64,000 nt of DNA, taken from positions 1,108,961 to 1,172,960 of the forward strand of contig VXAI01000096.1 in assembly GCA_013399305.1 (NCBI GenBank). The letters are read 5' to 3'. The DNA is from Rostratula benghalensis. Taxonomy: Eukaryota > Chordata > Aves > Charadriiformes > Rostratulidae. The first letter of the stretch is position 1; each line of letters starts with the position of its first letter. This document shows, piece after piece, positions 10,415 to 24,600 of the stretch. Below the pieces are notes generated by a model. It was not told where the DNA came from. It saw only the letters and a list, made by a program, of their open reading frames with translations, and did no database searches. Both the position numbers and the translations under genes were made by a program.

Positions 10415-13400
10415 CTACTTTGCCTCATAGGCTTCTGAATGTCTGCGGATCAGGCTGAACTTGCCTGTAGGGTCAGGGATGTACCACTTCTCCCAGACTT
10501 CAGCGTATGAAGCTGTTCTTCCCCATGGTTTGAAGTGTCCATTCCAATGAAGCAGCTTGGCAGCTTTCACAAACTGAGGGGAGTACCTTTTTCCAGCACT
10601 AGACCCTTTTATTGGAAAAGAAGCATTAGTGCCCAAAATATCAACGTGCAATATTTTAACTTCAAAACAAAAGGATTTTAGCAAAGGAAATCTTGTTATT
10701 TATGGAGAAAGCAGTTGATATGGGAAGCAGAAATCAGGACAAAGTGAAAAAACATAACCAGGTGCAAGTGAGTGCCACTTTGATCTGTCTCGGTATCTAT
10801 TCTAATGTATTGCCTTAACTTCCAAGTTTTATAGAACTCCCTTAATTCCCAGGTGTATTCAGCAGCCTATGTATTGTTCATTGGAAACAAAACCTAAGGA
10901 ACCTCTCCCAGCATCAGGGTTTCAGCAGCATCAGAACAGATATGAATATATCTGTTCCTCTCAATCTTGGAGGAAGCACCTAAGAACTTAAGATCACTTC
11001 AGATACAATATATATGCAGGGAATAAAAGAAAAAAAAGAAAAGGAGAAAGAGAAATAATTTGAGTGGAAGTAAATTCAAGGACTATCCCCATAGCAGTTC
11101 AACAAAGAACATGAAGAATCAGGCCCACAAGCCCCCAGATGGTATTAAAAAGCAGGGTTTCTTAAAGAACAAGGCATAAAATAGGGGAAGAAAAGATCCA
11201 TTTGCTGCATCATCAACTAGGTGTCCAGCTACAGACCTGAAGAAACACACTGGGGGATCAGTGTCACAAGAGTTTCGTACATACCAAGGTGCCGCACGTT
11301 CCACATGGGATCAATACTGGAATGTTGCTTGTAAAATACAATTAGCAGTGGGGGCGTCGTGATGCTGCCTGCCAGAGTCCTACTGTAAAGTTCCTCTCTG
11401 AAAGAGAAGATAAAACCAAGTTGGGAAAGGATGTTTGTGTGGCCTTAAATTAGTTGATTTTTCACTTGCAGGTGGATGACAGGAATCCACAGATACATAC
11501 ACAGCCCTTCATTTAACAGTTAAATGCCATCACCATAACACAGGCCCTGAGCCACTGTTGCCCCCAGCTGGGGGGTACTTACTCTACATTAAGTGCCATC
11601 CACTTCTCCAGTTGCTTTGTGATGTTCTGTAATTTCCATTCTGTCAAATTGGCAACAAAAACTCCTGGATTGAAGGAGCAGGTGTTGGCTTTCATGGCAA
11701 GCTTCCGGATGGTTTCTTTTTTGTAATCTAAAAATCCAATGTAATTATACTGGGGGGAAAAAAAGAAGAGTGGAAATCAGCTTAAAATATGGTCAAATTG
11801 CTATTTAAAGAAAAATTTTGCACAACTCCCAACAGACAAGCATAACTTGGAGGTGCTAAAGCAAATACTCCTTCCTTTAACACAAGAGCAAGAAAACTTA
11901 AGAGGCCTAACATTTTAAAAATATTATAAAAACTATATATATATTTTAAGGAATGCTGCACAATCTTAATAATACTATTTTATTAATATGGTACCACTCT
12001 CAGAAAAAGTACATTTTATACACTCACAAATGAAAAATTCTCCCTCTCGTGTTCTAAGACCTCCTGCTGTTCCACACTGGGAATTGCTCTCACGGGAAAG
12101 AACAGCAAAAATTCAAAGTGCTCTTACTGTCCCTAAACAGGAACTGCAGGAGTCATTTGTAACACAAATATCAGTATAAAATGATTTGGGCAAGGACAGT
12201 CACACTTTCAGCTTCACTGCATTTGGAAGTCAATCTGCAAGAACAATAACACCAAGTGCCTGTTTCCAAAGCCTGGGATCTAGAGTGTTGTTACCACTGA
12301 GTCAGAATAAAACCAACCTGATTGCCAGCTCCACGCACAGCAACTTTATTAGTGGTTGAGTCACAGTCATCTGAAAATGCAGCTGCATGTCCAGGTTTCA
12401 GTGGAGTGTTGTAAAGCTCAATAATATCATCTGAAAAGTGGAAGCAAGAAAAATTAGAAACAATCTTAAGTACTGAGTGACTTTTTTTCACGCCACCGCT
12501 AGAGTAGATAAAACCACTCAGTTTAATGCAATTTGTTCATATTTACACAGTTTTTACATCTTTTCTTGAAGCAGAAGGGCTTGGTTACTGTAAGAGACAG
12601 CATATTGGCCTCAGCATAAGGCCAGTGGCAAAAGCTTCAGTAAAGGTCCCATACCTTGCACTATTATATCATCATCCACGTAAATGACCTTCTCTGCATG
12701 AGGTACCAAATTGGGCAAATAAAATCTTGCAAAGGTTAACTGTGAAAACAAGAAAGCAAGAGAAGCAAATAATTACATGAAAAATTGTCCAAATAAATGT
12801 GAAATTGACTGTTACTTATGGAACTTCTATCCAAAAATAACTTCTATCTAGGAAGTAAAATAGGCAGCAACATCCTGTAAGTTATTTAAAGGAAAATGGT
12901 TCCATCAGTTCCTGTTTTCCTATGAATTTGTACATGGATAAACTACATTTAAATCTGGTCTATATCAGAATTTCTTATTTCTCCACATATATCTGTAGTA
13001 TCTCTGAGGTACTGGCATGCTTGACATGCAAGCTGCTGTGTTTCACTGTAGTTAGCAGCAAAAAATGATACTAGGCATGCATAGGTAGATATTCAAATCC
13101 ACCTCTCACTATCTGGAAATTTATTTCGAGATTTATGAATTTGATTATAAAAGACTGCTTATACGCTAACAGATTTGATTTTGATCTCTGTGTTCAAAAG
13201 CCAATACCAAAATATATTGTGTTTAACTGATAATTGCAAACAGTAAAACAATATCATCCTCACTGGTTTTAAAGTATCTGCTTTTTGAGGATCCACTTGT
13301 ACTTTCCCTTCTAAGACACGAGGGTCAAAATCCAAAATTCGGTATCTCATATTTTTCAGAGCACTGTTATGTAGCCACAGCCTGCAAACAGGAGAAAGGC

Positions 13401-15800
13401 ACAGATCTTGTTAAATGAGACAAAACTCAAAGCAAAGCAGGAGATCCAATTGACAGCGAAACAGATCTTGATCTGGCCACTCAGTTCCCTATCCAATAAA
13501 TACACGTACAGAATGTCATCTATGGCTGATGCTGGTGGTGTCCTGTATGACTGCAGGGGCATGCCCACCATCAGCATACTGCAAAGCTGTGACACCAAAG
13601 GCAGGAGGTTGCTTCTTAGTTTGTTAGAAATACATGGTACTGTTACCACAGGTCCTTCCAAAAACATCAGTGTGAACACATGAGCGTAAAAATAAAAGGA
13701 TGAGAAAACAGTCTACAAAAATGGAGAAGATTCATTGCCAGTATTGTAATTGCTTAGATGAAATGTGGGAAGTAACTTTTACAATCCCTCCACCAACAAA
13801 CTCTAACTCCACTGGGGCAGATGGCTCTTTTCCACCCTGAACCATTACTGGAAGGAACGACTGCAGGACTCCCTGCAGCAGCCTTGTCCCAAAGCTGCAA
13901 TAAGCAGCAGCAGCAGCAGCAGCAGCTAGAACTGTAAACAAGTTTGAGGAGAGCAGTTCCAGGGAAAGTCAGCTCTTCCTCTTCTCATTGATACTTAAGT
14001 TTTACCGTATTGTGGGAATCTAATGAAAAGATCATTACCTCAAGTGATCCACAGTATCATTCAAAGTAACAATGTGGAAAACCACGTTGGATCTGGTGTT
14101 ATGGTAAATACTGTTCATGGCTGCAATTGCACCCCCAAGCCTCTCATCTGACGCTGCAATGACCACAGAAATCTCCTTATCATTCCTCTCATCTACCAGC
14201 CTCTGAGGAACTGCAGGTATGAAATCAATAGGCTGAAGTCCTAACGGATTTGAATCTGTGGAGAACAAAGGGCATCACATACTTGTTGTATGCAAATGAA
14301 ACAGACATCGTTACCACAATAAATTCCCAACACCTTCAATAGTTTCTACTATGCAGCCACCTGGATGTTTCAGTTGAGGTGTGGATCATGGCGTGCCAGC
14401 ACAAAAATATAGCACCTGCCTTTGAGAATCCAAGATCCCAATGAATAGGAAAACACCACACTCATAAATAAACTACATCGGTTTAACCCTACATAGTCAC
14501 ACACAGCACAACAAGGTACTAAAATGAGGTTTAAAATACAGTAGGCCACAATTACCTTTGGCCCCCTCTCTCATGTCTATAAGCTCACTGACTTCCCCCT
14601 CCCCTTCACCCTAACCACCTTCTGGTCTTCTCCACATCATCCCTCCCTCCCTCTCTTTCTTCTACTTTCTTTTCCTCTTAGATAGGAACCAATGAAGAAA
14701 AAAGAAATTCTACATTGAAGTCACTGTTGTATTTTTCCACTGAAGATCAAGGCATTAAGTGCAGCCTGTATTTATTCCAGGCATCACAGATCACATTACG
14801 TTATCTAAGCTGAAACAACAAGAATTTATACTCATAGTGTGCAGGAAAATGGGAGATCAGTGTTGACATTTACGACCAGACCACATCACCTGTAAAAGCT
14901 GGCAGCTTCACCACTACCCGCACTTTTTATAAAACACTGATACCCTTCAGATGTTCTATACTATTGCATATTAGATGATTTTAGGTAATTTGAGCAACAT
15001 ATCAAATGAGGATTTGGCAGTCTGTGGGCAATATTCTGCTTTTCACAATGTTCTGCTTCTGCGTTTGAGTGCCTTTTTCTGAGGACAGAGCCCAGCAGCT
15101 GTGACTTCAACTGACTCTTGGTTAAGGCCTGTCAGGCTCCTGTTCAACTGCTGCTGGGAAGCACCTGTACAACTGCTACCCAGAAGCAATAGCTTCCATG
15201 AAGGGCAAAGTGGGACTTGGCAGTCAATAGGGACATGGAGAAGCCGTGTGGGACCACATGTAGTTCTTAAAAACAGGCTCCTAAAAACAAAAAGGCTCTT
15301 TTAAGCAAACTGAATCATATCTTAATGACTTTTATAGCCAGAAGGAACCCCTACTACTATCTCACCTGGCTTTCTGACAAAGAAAAGTCACAGGACAGCA
15401 AGAACAGACAAGCTCACCAAGCTGAAGGTTTTGGAATATGAAAACAGGAAAAGATGTGCTCATAAAAGAGTATCGAAATTATGTCTTGTTATGCAAATGA
15501 TTGATCATTACCACATGCATTATGAGCCTGTGCTTTCCCACCAATCTTAAAAAAGAAATAAATAAAACACAACATACCTGACAATTCCCGTTTCAAGAAG
15601 TCACTGAGGCCTAGGAAGTTATGATGAAGAACTAGCAAAAATATGACAACAGCCACTATAAGGATGGAAATGTTCACTGAAAATTTAAAAGAAAAAAGTT
15701 TATCAATAGAACCAGAGACAGACTGGGAAACTCAGAAGAGTACAAAAGAATTTTTTTAAATATTAGACACACATATACACATACCTTTCCTTAATGTCAT
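10415..15800 (-). CDS. GLT8D1: GLT8D1, glycosyltransferase 8 domain-containing 1
   Basis: Golgi type II membrane glycosyltransferase of family GT8; the physiological acceptor is poorly known. Nine coding exons on the minus strand: 15785-15800, 15578-15676, 14039-14255, 13264-13381, 12655-12739, 12318-12430, 11583-11749, 11285-11397, 10415-10605. Phases agree and give 372 residues (human 371). A short cytoplasmic tail MTLRK is followed by a hydrophobic anchor at about residues 7-26. The catalytic domain contains VVIAASDERLGGA, the metal-binding DDD in YVDDDIIVQ (about residues 172-174), and the GT8 C-terminal motif HWNGHFKPWGR. The start ATG (15798-15800) is in an exon whose 5' UTR part runs to 15843. 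The gene shares a CpG-island promoter with SPCS1. It looks intact, and identity is secure from end-to-end similarity to recalled human GLT8D1. Confidence 0.96.
13904..13926 (+). repeat. (CAG)n microsatellite, about 7.7 units
   Basis: Perfect CAG/CTG trinucleotide run inside a GLT8D1 intron. It is not in a coding exon, so the alanine-rich minus-strand ORF across it is not a real protein. Confidence 0.9.
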
Positions 15801-15843
15801 TTTTCTCTTGCTATTAATTTATTAGCATAGGCTTCCTGCAAAC
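15801..15843 (-). other. GLT8D1: GLT8D1 5' UTR part of first coding exon
   Basis: Minus-strand leader between an acceptor (TTGCAG at 15844-15849) and the start codon. The acceptor means at least one upstream non-coding exon exists. A candidate lies in the CpG island, ending at a GTGAGG donor at 17091-17096. Confidence 0.6.
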
Positions 15844-16739
15844 CTGCAAGAGAAAAAATATATCAGTCACTTCCCACTTTCAGTATGTGCTCACACAAGG
15901 CATAGCACACTATCACCAAGAATGATACAAACCAGGTTCTAGTTACAGTAAATGTTTCCTTCTCTTAAAAAGATAAAACCCTATGTTACATTTTAATAAC
16001 TGAGTGTAGTGTCTAGGTAAATAAGCAGCTACAATGAAGAAGAACTCAGATGAAAAAGGAAATGTATAGATTTTGCCACCTACTTAACTGACAGAAAAGA
16101 AAAACCACAACCAAAAACTGAATCCAAACTCCTTCTGCAAGTCAAAAAATGATCTGGACAGAATCCAGAAGATTATTTATGGGGATTCTTTTACTGTTGA
16201 ACCAATTTATTGTTGCAGGTATTACTACGTTTGGAAGCATCCCAGCAATAAGGTGATTAAACATTTCTTTCTGTAGTTAACTAACTGCAAGATTTTGGCA
16301 GGACACCATTTATACGATTTAAACAAATAGTATTGTACACTTTCCATAGCATGAAATTCTCTATGTAAAGTGTAACAGAGTATCAGCTGAAACGTCATCC
16401 CACAAAAACCATCTCAGAATTGTAAAAGAATGTATTTCCAACATGTTATAGAAGGGGATAAGAACACACGTTCAAACCAATGATGCAATTTTGGTGTGCA
16501 ATTCCAACACACGTTTGCATTATTTAACGGTACCAGTGATTGTGAAACGAGAACAAGAACCACGCACCCCGGAGCCTAAAGCGGCTCTCAAGTAAGACAC
16601 AGAAAGTGCTCACACCGGAACTACCGCCCAGACTCACGAACCAGAGACCGTTCTATACTCAAGCTCTAGCAAAAATTCCAAGGTAAGGCACCACAAACGG
16701 CGCTGTAACCATTACGTGTCTCAGACACAACCAGCTTCT

Positions 16740-18160
16740 CTCTGCTGCCGCACTTCTCCCGCCGGGAACGGACATTTACCGAGCGCAAACAAACGCCGGA
16801 GGCCGTGCCGGCAGCACCGCTGAAGTCGGTCAGAACACGCGGTTTCCCAAACCCCCGCTAACATACTCAAAGCCCTGCTCGTCGCTACACTGCCGCCAAC
16901 CCAGCTGCTCCGGTGTCGCGGTTTTCACACACGACGTCGGGCACACGACGGCTCCCCCCCGCCTCTGCCCCCGTTCCACCGCCTCCTCCTCGAGCTACTC
17001 CTCCCCCGCGCTCCCTCGGGCTCCCCCTCTGCGGCCCGCTCCGCAACCGGCAGGGCCGGGCCCAGCTCTCCTCCACCGAGCCGCTGCTCCCCTCACCGTC
17101 CGCTCGCGCCGCCGCCAACTGCCACCTCGGCAGCGCGCGCGCCACTCACAACCAGCAGCCCCAAGGGCCGCAGGTGTCCCCCGCGATGCCTGATGGGCGC
17201 CGGGCGCGAAGGCCGCGCCGCGTCCGTCCTACCGCACTAGCGGGGCGGCCACATCTACCGACGGCTTCGCCAGCAGAGTTCGAACCTTGGACGGGAAGGG
17301 CCGCCCGCAGACTTCTAAATCAGCGTCGATTCTGGGCAGGCGACGCCTGCGGGCGCCTCGCACCTTGCCGGCTGAAGGCCCCTCAGTCAGGGGTCCTGAG
17401 GGTCGATGCCGCCGTTGCCGGGGAAACAGCGTTCCGCGCCGCGGTCACCGTTACCGAGGAGGGCGCAGGGGAGACGGAGGCCAGGCCGGGCCCAGCCCCG
17501 GGGCAGCGGTGGCGCGGAGCCAACTGCGGAGGCAGGAGACTGGAGACCGCCAGCTCAGGATGACGGAGGACGGGGCGGAGCGAAAGGGGCGTGTTTCCGG
17601 CCACCTCAGCAGCCGCCTTCCGGCCCCGCCGCACCGCGGTGGGCGACGCGCTCAGCAGCGGAAGCCGCCGGGTCGAGTCATCGCCGCGCAGGGCGACGGG
17701 GACAGCTGGCAGCCGCCGTCGGGCATCGGCTACGAGGAGGAGGAGGAGAAGGAGGAGGAGTAGGAATGGCAAGTGCCCGCTTCCGCTGCCGCCACCGCCA
17801 CCATGCTGAACATCTTCCGCTCCATCCCCACGCAGATGGTAGGGCAGCCGCCGCTGGAGGCCCGGCCGCCCCCGGCCCGCGTCCCCTTGTCGCTGCCGGC
17901 GGCTTTCCCCTTCTTCCCTGCGGTGTCGACATCTGGGCGTGAGGAACTGCTGTGCGGATGCGCATAATTTGCGGTTTTTGGCCTGAAAAGCGGAGGTTTA
18001 ACGTGCCGTACGGTGAAGGTAGCGCCCAGCTCCGCGGCGCAAGCCCCTCCGCTTCCCTGTCCGCGCCCTAGAGCTGTGCTGGGGGGCAGAGCGCTTTCAG
18101 CCAGTGCCGCCTCTTCTAGCGCCCCGCAAACGCGGGTGCCGTACATACACGGCCCTCTCA
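16740..18160. promoter_or_regulatory. CpG island, bidirectional GLT8D1/SPCS1 promoter
   Basis: Strongly GC- and CpG-rich segment between divergent GLT8D1 and SPCS1, in sharp contrast to the AT-rich flanks. It contains many GC boxes, no TATA box that I can see, and a GAG/GGA-rich run at 17729-17764. A minus-strand splice donor GTGAGG at 17091-17096 suggests a non-coding first exon of GLT8D1 starting near 17150. SPCS1 translation starts at 17803. The same head-to-head arrangement exists in human. Confidence 0.75.
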
Positions 18161-20021
18161 AGCACATGCTCTCTTCAGTGACACTAGGGCTTTCACCTGG
18201 TGGTACAATGACATTTTCAACTGGCATTGCTTATCCCGCACAGACAGGGCTTGCTTTTATTTTTAGGTGTTGTGGTCAAGACTTGGTGGGGAGGTGCTAA
18301 GGGAATTAAGAGCTTAATTCTTTTACACTTTAAGTCCAGGTATATTAGAAAAATAATTCCCATCTGGTTTGAAAGGTGACAAAAAAGCTGAGAAGCTCTG
18401 GTCAGACTGACTCTAGGCTCTAACCTGAAAGTGTTTAACCAGTAGGTTTGTGTTTTGGGCAACTGACAAAAAAAATATGTATCTCTTTCCCCAGGACTAC
18501 AAGGGCCAAAAATTAGCAGAACAGATTTTTCAAGGGATCATTCTTGTCTCTGCAGTAAGTATACTAGAACTATAACATAAGGGCTTGTCTTGTTCTCTGA
18601 TCTGACAAATAAGGGTGATTTTTTCCTGATTGTTTGGCTTATCTGCTTAAAAGCTTTAGACAAAATCAGAGGAGCTGTCATGGATTAAGACTTTACTTCT
18701 TTCAATCTTTTATTATCAGCCTACAGTTTTGAAAACAAGGTCAGAAAGATGTATGAACTGTGCTTTTGAAAAGCCTGTGGTTTTCTACGTAATAATTTCT
18801 ACATAACTTAATTGTGGTATGGGAAATGTTTTTGTTTTCTTAAAGTTTGATTTTTTTAACTTTTTTTTTCAGATAATTGGTTTCATTTATGGATACATAA
18901 CTGAACAGTTTGGATGGACTGTCTACATAGTTATGGCTGGATTTGCTTTATCATGTTTGGTAAGAATTTATAGTTTATCCCCAAATCAAAAAATACATTC
19001 ACTGTTTAACCTGAAATAGTCCTTAAATTAAGGGGCTGCCAGCACAGACCAACGTTTGGTCTGTAATTCACACTGTGATTAAATATCTGCACTTTCTTTG
19101 ATAGTGCTTTTGTAGAAAGTGCTTTTGTAGAAAGTGCTTTACAAGCCCCTAAGTGTCTTTTCTCAAAGGTTAGTTAGATTTTAGAGAACACAGTGCTTTT
19201 GAATTAGTTTTTCATTTTAATTGAATTTTACTATTAGACCCAAGCTGATAGCATTGAAAACATAAAGGTGTGGGTGAGGGTGGGGCTTGTGAGAATTCCC
19301 ATGACTGAGGAGAGAGGCTGGGAAGCAAAGTAGTGAACTACAAGAGTTAAGTCCCTGTTGATGCACTTGGGGTGGCCCCTTCCAACTGGTGCATGCTCAG
19401 CCTGGTTTTACAGGTGGTTCTTACACCTTTCAAGTGTTCAGATACATTGAGATTTGACCAATCACTACTTAACACACACGTACTACTGTTTTGAAAAGCA
19501 CCTATGCTGCTATGGCATCATCATCCGTCTGGTTCTCATTTGATATAAAGGTCCCCGGAGTGGGTCTTGCTGCAGCCACTTATCTCTGATGCCAGATAAA
19601 GGGAGGGTCTCACAGAGGTGCTGGAGGGGCTGGGATGCTGGCATTACCCCAGTAGTCCAGGGGAACCCTTGTTTTCTGCAGGGTTGGTGCTCTCCTCCTC
19701 CTCCTTGCAATGAGCTATGTAAGCACAACCATGCTGTATACAATGTAAACTATATGTATCGCTGTAGTATGAATTTGTATAAACTTTCTTAACACTAACT
19801 GCTACAATAGCTAGGGAATGAGATTTTCCTAACAAGCTGTACGAATACTTACCTAGCCTCTCCATTGACACGTTCTGACTTTATTCCTTTTCCCTAAGCT
19901 AACACTCCCTCCATGGCCCATGTATCGCCGTAATCCTCTCAAGTGGCTACCTGTCCAGGAGACAGGAACAGAAGAAAAGAAGCCAGCAGACAGAAAGCCA
20001 AAGAGACATGCTAAAAGCTAA
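17803..20021 (+). CDS. SPCS1: SPCS1, signal peptidase complex subunit 1 (12 kDa)
   Basis: Small ER membrane subunit of the signal peptidase complex; non-catalytic, it helps shape substrate selection. Four coding exons: 17803-17838, 18495-18554, 18873-18959, 19899-20021 (stop TAA). All GT/AG and in phase, giving 101 residues (human 102). The start ATG has an ideal GCCACC Kozak context. Two hydrophobic segments, about residues 23-41 ([17 protein letters not shown]) and 47-66 ([15 protein letters not shown]), flank a short EQFGW loop, the usual hairpin topology with both ends cytosolic. The tail is basic ([14 protein letters not shown]). Several longer GC-rich ORFs overlap exon 1 in other frames and are not genes. 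Confidence 0.96.
19103..19140 (+). repeat. 15-bp tandem repeat, 2.5 units
   Basis: AGTGCTTTTGTAGAA repeated at 19103-19117 and 19118-19132 followed by a partial third unit, in the last intron of SPCS1. No function seen. Confidence 0.85.
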
Positions 20022-21617
20022 GAAAATGTGGATCTTCATGCTGTTACTTTGTTAAATTTTTTTAAAATGCATTTCCACTGGGACATACTTCATGGCTTAG
20101 TGTCTGGGTTTTTTTTTTCCTTACTACTTTGTCTAGTACCAAGAGTACACCAAGATCTGCACAGAGTATGATTTTGGCTGGAGTTTCTGTGAAGTCACTG
20201 GGAAAGGAAAGGGTGGGGGCATTAACTTTAGAAGGCTGCTGGAGGTCATGTCTCACTCAAGTATTCTACTAAAACGGAACATGGCAAAATATTCAAGTGT
20301 AGTTAAGCTGTTGCCATAGCCTAAAAGATAATGTACAGCTGGATTTCTACCAAAATATTTCTAACTGTGTGTAAAACATGCTAGCAGCAGTGTCAGATCT
20401 TAACAAGTGCTGTAAAACAGTACACACCCCTCCGTTCTGAAAAACACCAAGAATTGGAAAGTGTTCCAGGATACGACATTGCAGAGTGGGGGGTTTTTTT
20501 TATTTTTTTTTCCTTTTTTTTTTTTTTTAATAAATTTGCTTGGGTAGAGAAAGTAACACCCCTGCATAATACCATGGCTCTAAACATTTTAATTTGAGCA
20601 TCAAATATGTGAGGGGCAGCAGGATCCACAAGTCTTGCACTTTTTTCCTACTGTCATCTGTCATGTTAGTCTCCCTCATAGGTGCCAGAGGTTACAGTAT
20701 TTAAGCTACAGGCAGGGAAAGAGGCAGGCTGTGCATTTATAATTTTATTTTACAAATTCAATTCCCTTTTGACTTTATCCTGTAAAAAGAACATGTCTTT
20801 TTTTCTGTAGTGATGGTACATGACAATGCTTGGGCATGTGTCGCAACACAATCTAGATGCAAAGACAGGGAAAAGCTAAGACACCTATTTCTCTCAGGTC
20901 CTGGGCACTCTCATTCCTAAAAGGAATTAGTATTTGTAAGGCAAAGGGATTTCTCCAGCCTGGGACCATGGTAACCGTGGCTGTGCTCCTTTCAAACGTT
21001 TTCAGACTTATTTTACCCAGTTACCAAATACTTTCCACCACCTCAGCGACTGCCTTAGCAATGAGACACAAAAGGAAAGGCTCTGCTCAAAAGCAGTCCA
21101 ACCCCAACCCCCTCTTTAGCACTTTAATTTGGCAATTTACAGAACCCAGAGGGTTTTGGTGCTACAAAAATTAGTAATTGTTTCTCCCTGCTAAATTTTT
21201 ACAAATTTTGATGTAATCACTTATAGTCTATCACACTGTAGCCTTCACATACATTTCATTACTGCGTTTAGCATGTGACCACACCAAAAACCTTCTGCTA
21301 TGACAAATTCAAACCACTTTTTTTTTTTTGACATTTTGTATACAAAACTCGCTATCTGACCCTTTTCCATCTATAAAAAAACCCAACTTTTTGAAGTTTC
21401 ATTAAGACAATATAAACTAAACAGTTTCTCTTCTGAGAAAGCAATAGCCTGGTTCACATTTTAACATGAAAAAATATTACTACAAACTATAAAATTTTTT
21501 GCAAGTTCAAGTCCTTATTCCAGCAAAGGAGGTCACTGGAGAAACGTGCTTTGTGAGCTGGTCCAATCTATCAAATCAGCTACAAACCAGTCCTTTTCTC
21601 TAAAGAAGAAGTTTTGC
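20022..21617. other. Convergent 3' ends of SPCS1 and NEK4
   Basis: Non-coding. The SPCS1 3' UTR probably ends after AATAAA at 20529-20534 (+), which lies in a T-rich tract. The NEK4 3' UTR probably ends at the minus-strand AATAAA at 20744-20749. The two transcripts would then be separated by only about 200 bp. No other gene recognised. Confidence 0.55.
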
Positions 21618-24600
21618 TCAGAACTTCATATTTTCTTCAAGAAATTTCAGATGGCGTACCTTTGCACCGTAACTTGCGTACTTCTCTCCCATGTGCTCCC
21701 GCAACTGCAGCTATTGAAAACACACACAAAACCCCACAGAATTTATTGATGTTGAAAAAAGCAGGAACTGCCTAAATATTAACCAAAAAAATAATACCAA
21801 AGCACACAACTGAAAGCAGCACATTAAGTTTGACAACATAGATAGGAAGGATGAAAAATGGAAGAGTCTGTTGTCTAAAAGCAAGACAGTTCCAAATCCC
21901 ACCCAGCAACTTCAAGTATAAATCAGGTCTTCAGAGGTTCTCCTTACCTCTGCAGTATTTTATTTGTAACCAAAGTTTTGAATCAAGTGAGCTGGAGATG
22001 GTGCTCACTCACCTCTGTTAGCAATAGACATTAAATTGTTTCTCACTTTGGACATAAGGGGCATGAGGCAAGCAGTGCAATAGGGGTCAACAGAAATTGC
22101 TATTGGAGAAGCACCACAGAGTAAAATTATTTCTGTCTCTTGCTTCCTCCACAAACTCGGGGACCACGGTACAATTCTAAAGCTCTTACACTTTCTGAAA
22201 AATGTATGGTTGAACATAGCCTACATTCAGAATCAAATGTTTTAAGATTGAAAATGACAATATACTTAGGCCCTTGCCTAACAATGACTCCATAAACACT
22301 TTTTGGAATCAAGGTTTGCACCTCTGTATCTAAAAAAGAGGGATTAAGGAGCAAGGACCCTACTCATTTATCTAGGTTTACAAAGAAATTAAACAATTTT
22401 CTTGTGAAAGACATTCACCTCTCTTTTCACTTCATCATCTTCTTCCATGATGCTGTATGCCTTCTCAAGAAGTTTCACTCCTAATCCTTGAACCACATCA
22501 AATCTCAGGATTTCAACCATTCTCCTAATCTTGTCAGGAACTGGTAACATATCTACTAAAAAAATAAAATAATTAAAAAAAAAAAAAATCAATGCAGTAA
22601 TAATTTCTTTCAGTAATAGTCAATTTTTATGCTCTTTGGAGAAGGATATGGGATGATTAGAAGTATTACCACGTTAATGAGAAATGGGTACTTAGACCAT
22701 CAAACCAGCACAGTGAAGGTGAACCAGAAGCACTGGGACTGAAACTCTTTGAGGCACTGGAGAGTACAAAGTCAACACAGACAAAGTCTGCACAATTAGG
22801 TCCCCATAACTTCATTTCAGGTGGTTCTCGTATATTATATTACAAATATTATTTGAATTAAAAGTACTATTCTCTAATACTACACCACCACCCAAGTATT
22901 TTAATAATTCAATCACTTATACTTTAGCACTAATGGCATATTTCTGCCATCTGCCCATTCATCTTAACAGCCTTTGAGCTGAAGCTGCCAACGAGAGAGA
23001 GTCATTTTATCAGGGTAGGCCTCCATTAAGAACTGAACTGAGAATACCAGCTTGCTCTTTTAATCACAGAAATCAATACTTCCTTCATAGGATGGATCAC
23101 CTTCTGGAAATAAAACATCTGATCTAATTAAATAAGTTTCAGCTTAGAAATACAGCAGCTCTGTCATCCCAAATGGTATCAAGTAAGTAGCTGGGGAATT
23201 TCACTATACAATACTTAAGAGTGAGAAAAACACACAAGAAAAAAAAACCAAAAACCCACCAAAATTTGTACATTCAATATTCTGTCATACTTGGCTAGAG
23301 ACAAACTCTTCCAATGTATTTTACTTTAGCTATGCAGAATCAACTTACCAGAGGTAAAAAACCCAAGTGTTCCCCGTTGCTTTGCCTATCACCAGAGTAG
23401 TTACAAGTAGAATCCTCCTCCTTTATAACAAGCACAAGAAGGTCTGAGACTTCAAAAACCTACCCTCAGCTTTTTCACTTGTTGCATAGTAAGTGCTGTC
23501 ATAGCAAATACAAATTTTTCTTGCTTTTTGGCCTAAGGTCTAAACCAAGACCTTAACTATGAAAAGTGGTTTGATCCTTGGACCTTTATCAGTCATGAGA
23601 AAAATAACCTTATCCAAATTCTGCAATGAGGATGAGCTTCCATGCACATACAAAACTGCACTGCATTTAATGCTTTGTGTACAATTTCAGGTTTACTCAT
23701 CCCTCAAAAAGCTTTACAGCTATCCACTCATTTGAATGTCTTAAAAATCTTATTTCAAAACACTCAACTCCCACTGTTCATTTTGGAAGCTTTTAAGTCT
23801 CAGTCACATGGAGAAAAAATCCTATTGCAGACCAGCTTTCTCTCTTCATTAATAATTACACAGATCGATCACACATTCCTTTCATTGGCAAGTAAACCAG
23901 AACCACAGCATTTTTGCACACAAAGATTATTTAGAAGGGTATTTACTTCTGTAAGCATTGTTGAGACTTGAGAAGAAATAAGAGTGCATTGTTTTCTGTT
24001 GCCCACTAGCAGGTTTTCTTTGGTTATTAGTAGTTGACAACCATTCGTTTAAAGCAGTAACAGAGCAACAGACCTGGAGGAATCTCTTCAAATTTTAATT
24101 CCTCTGACTCATCAGGTGACTTTCCATGCAAAATCAAAGTGTCTCGATACTTTCTATGAAGTTTAAACTCTGGGGCTGGAGCTGAAGTTACACAGTATTC
24201 AGAGTTCTCCTTAGAGTCCATTTTCAGTGTCCATGTCATTAGCTGCACCAAGTCATTCATTTCATTCATATTGCTTTTTCTGGGACAGGAGAAATAAGAT
24301 GTTAATTCAGTCACCATTCATGAAGCAACTTCCACCTTGCATTCAGAGGACTTTCAATAATTCTAGTGAGGTTTCTGGAGTATTCCTGGTTAAATTACTT
24401 CTTGTGGTGCAGTTTCAGCAATAGCAACATTATAAGTATTACATCTAACAAAGGCTGAAATATGAACAATTAACAATCCTATCAGCTACTGCTACCTGTG
24501 TAGCTGAGTCTGTGGTGATGCAAAAAGTATTATTTGTTGAAAAGCCGTTTACGCTGACAAAATCAGAAATTAACTCAGCCTTGTTCAGAGTGGAAAGGAA

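Noticed and set aside
13732..13941. Alanine-rich minus-strand ORF
   Set aside because: The alanine run is only the CAG microsatellite read on the other strand, inside a GLT8D1 intron.
16913..17942. Long open frames (up to 216 aa) on both strands of the CpG island
   Set aside because: They are Pro/Arg/Ala-rich products of high GC content, overlap one another in several frames and match no protein family; the real coding start here is SPCS1 at 17803.
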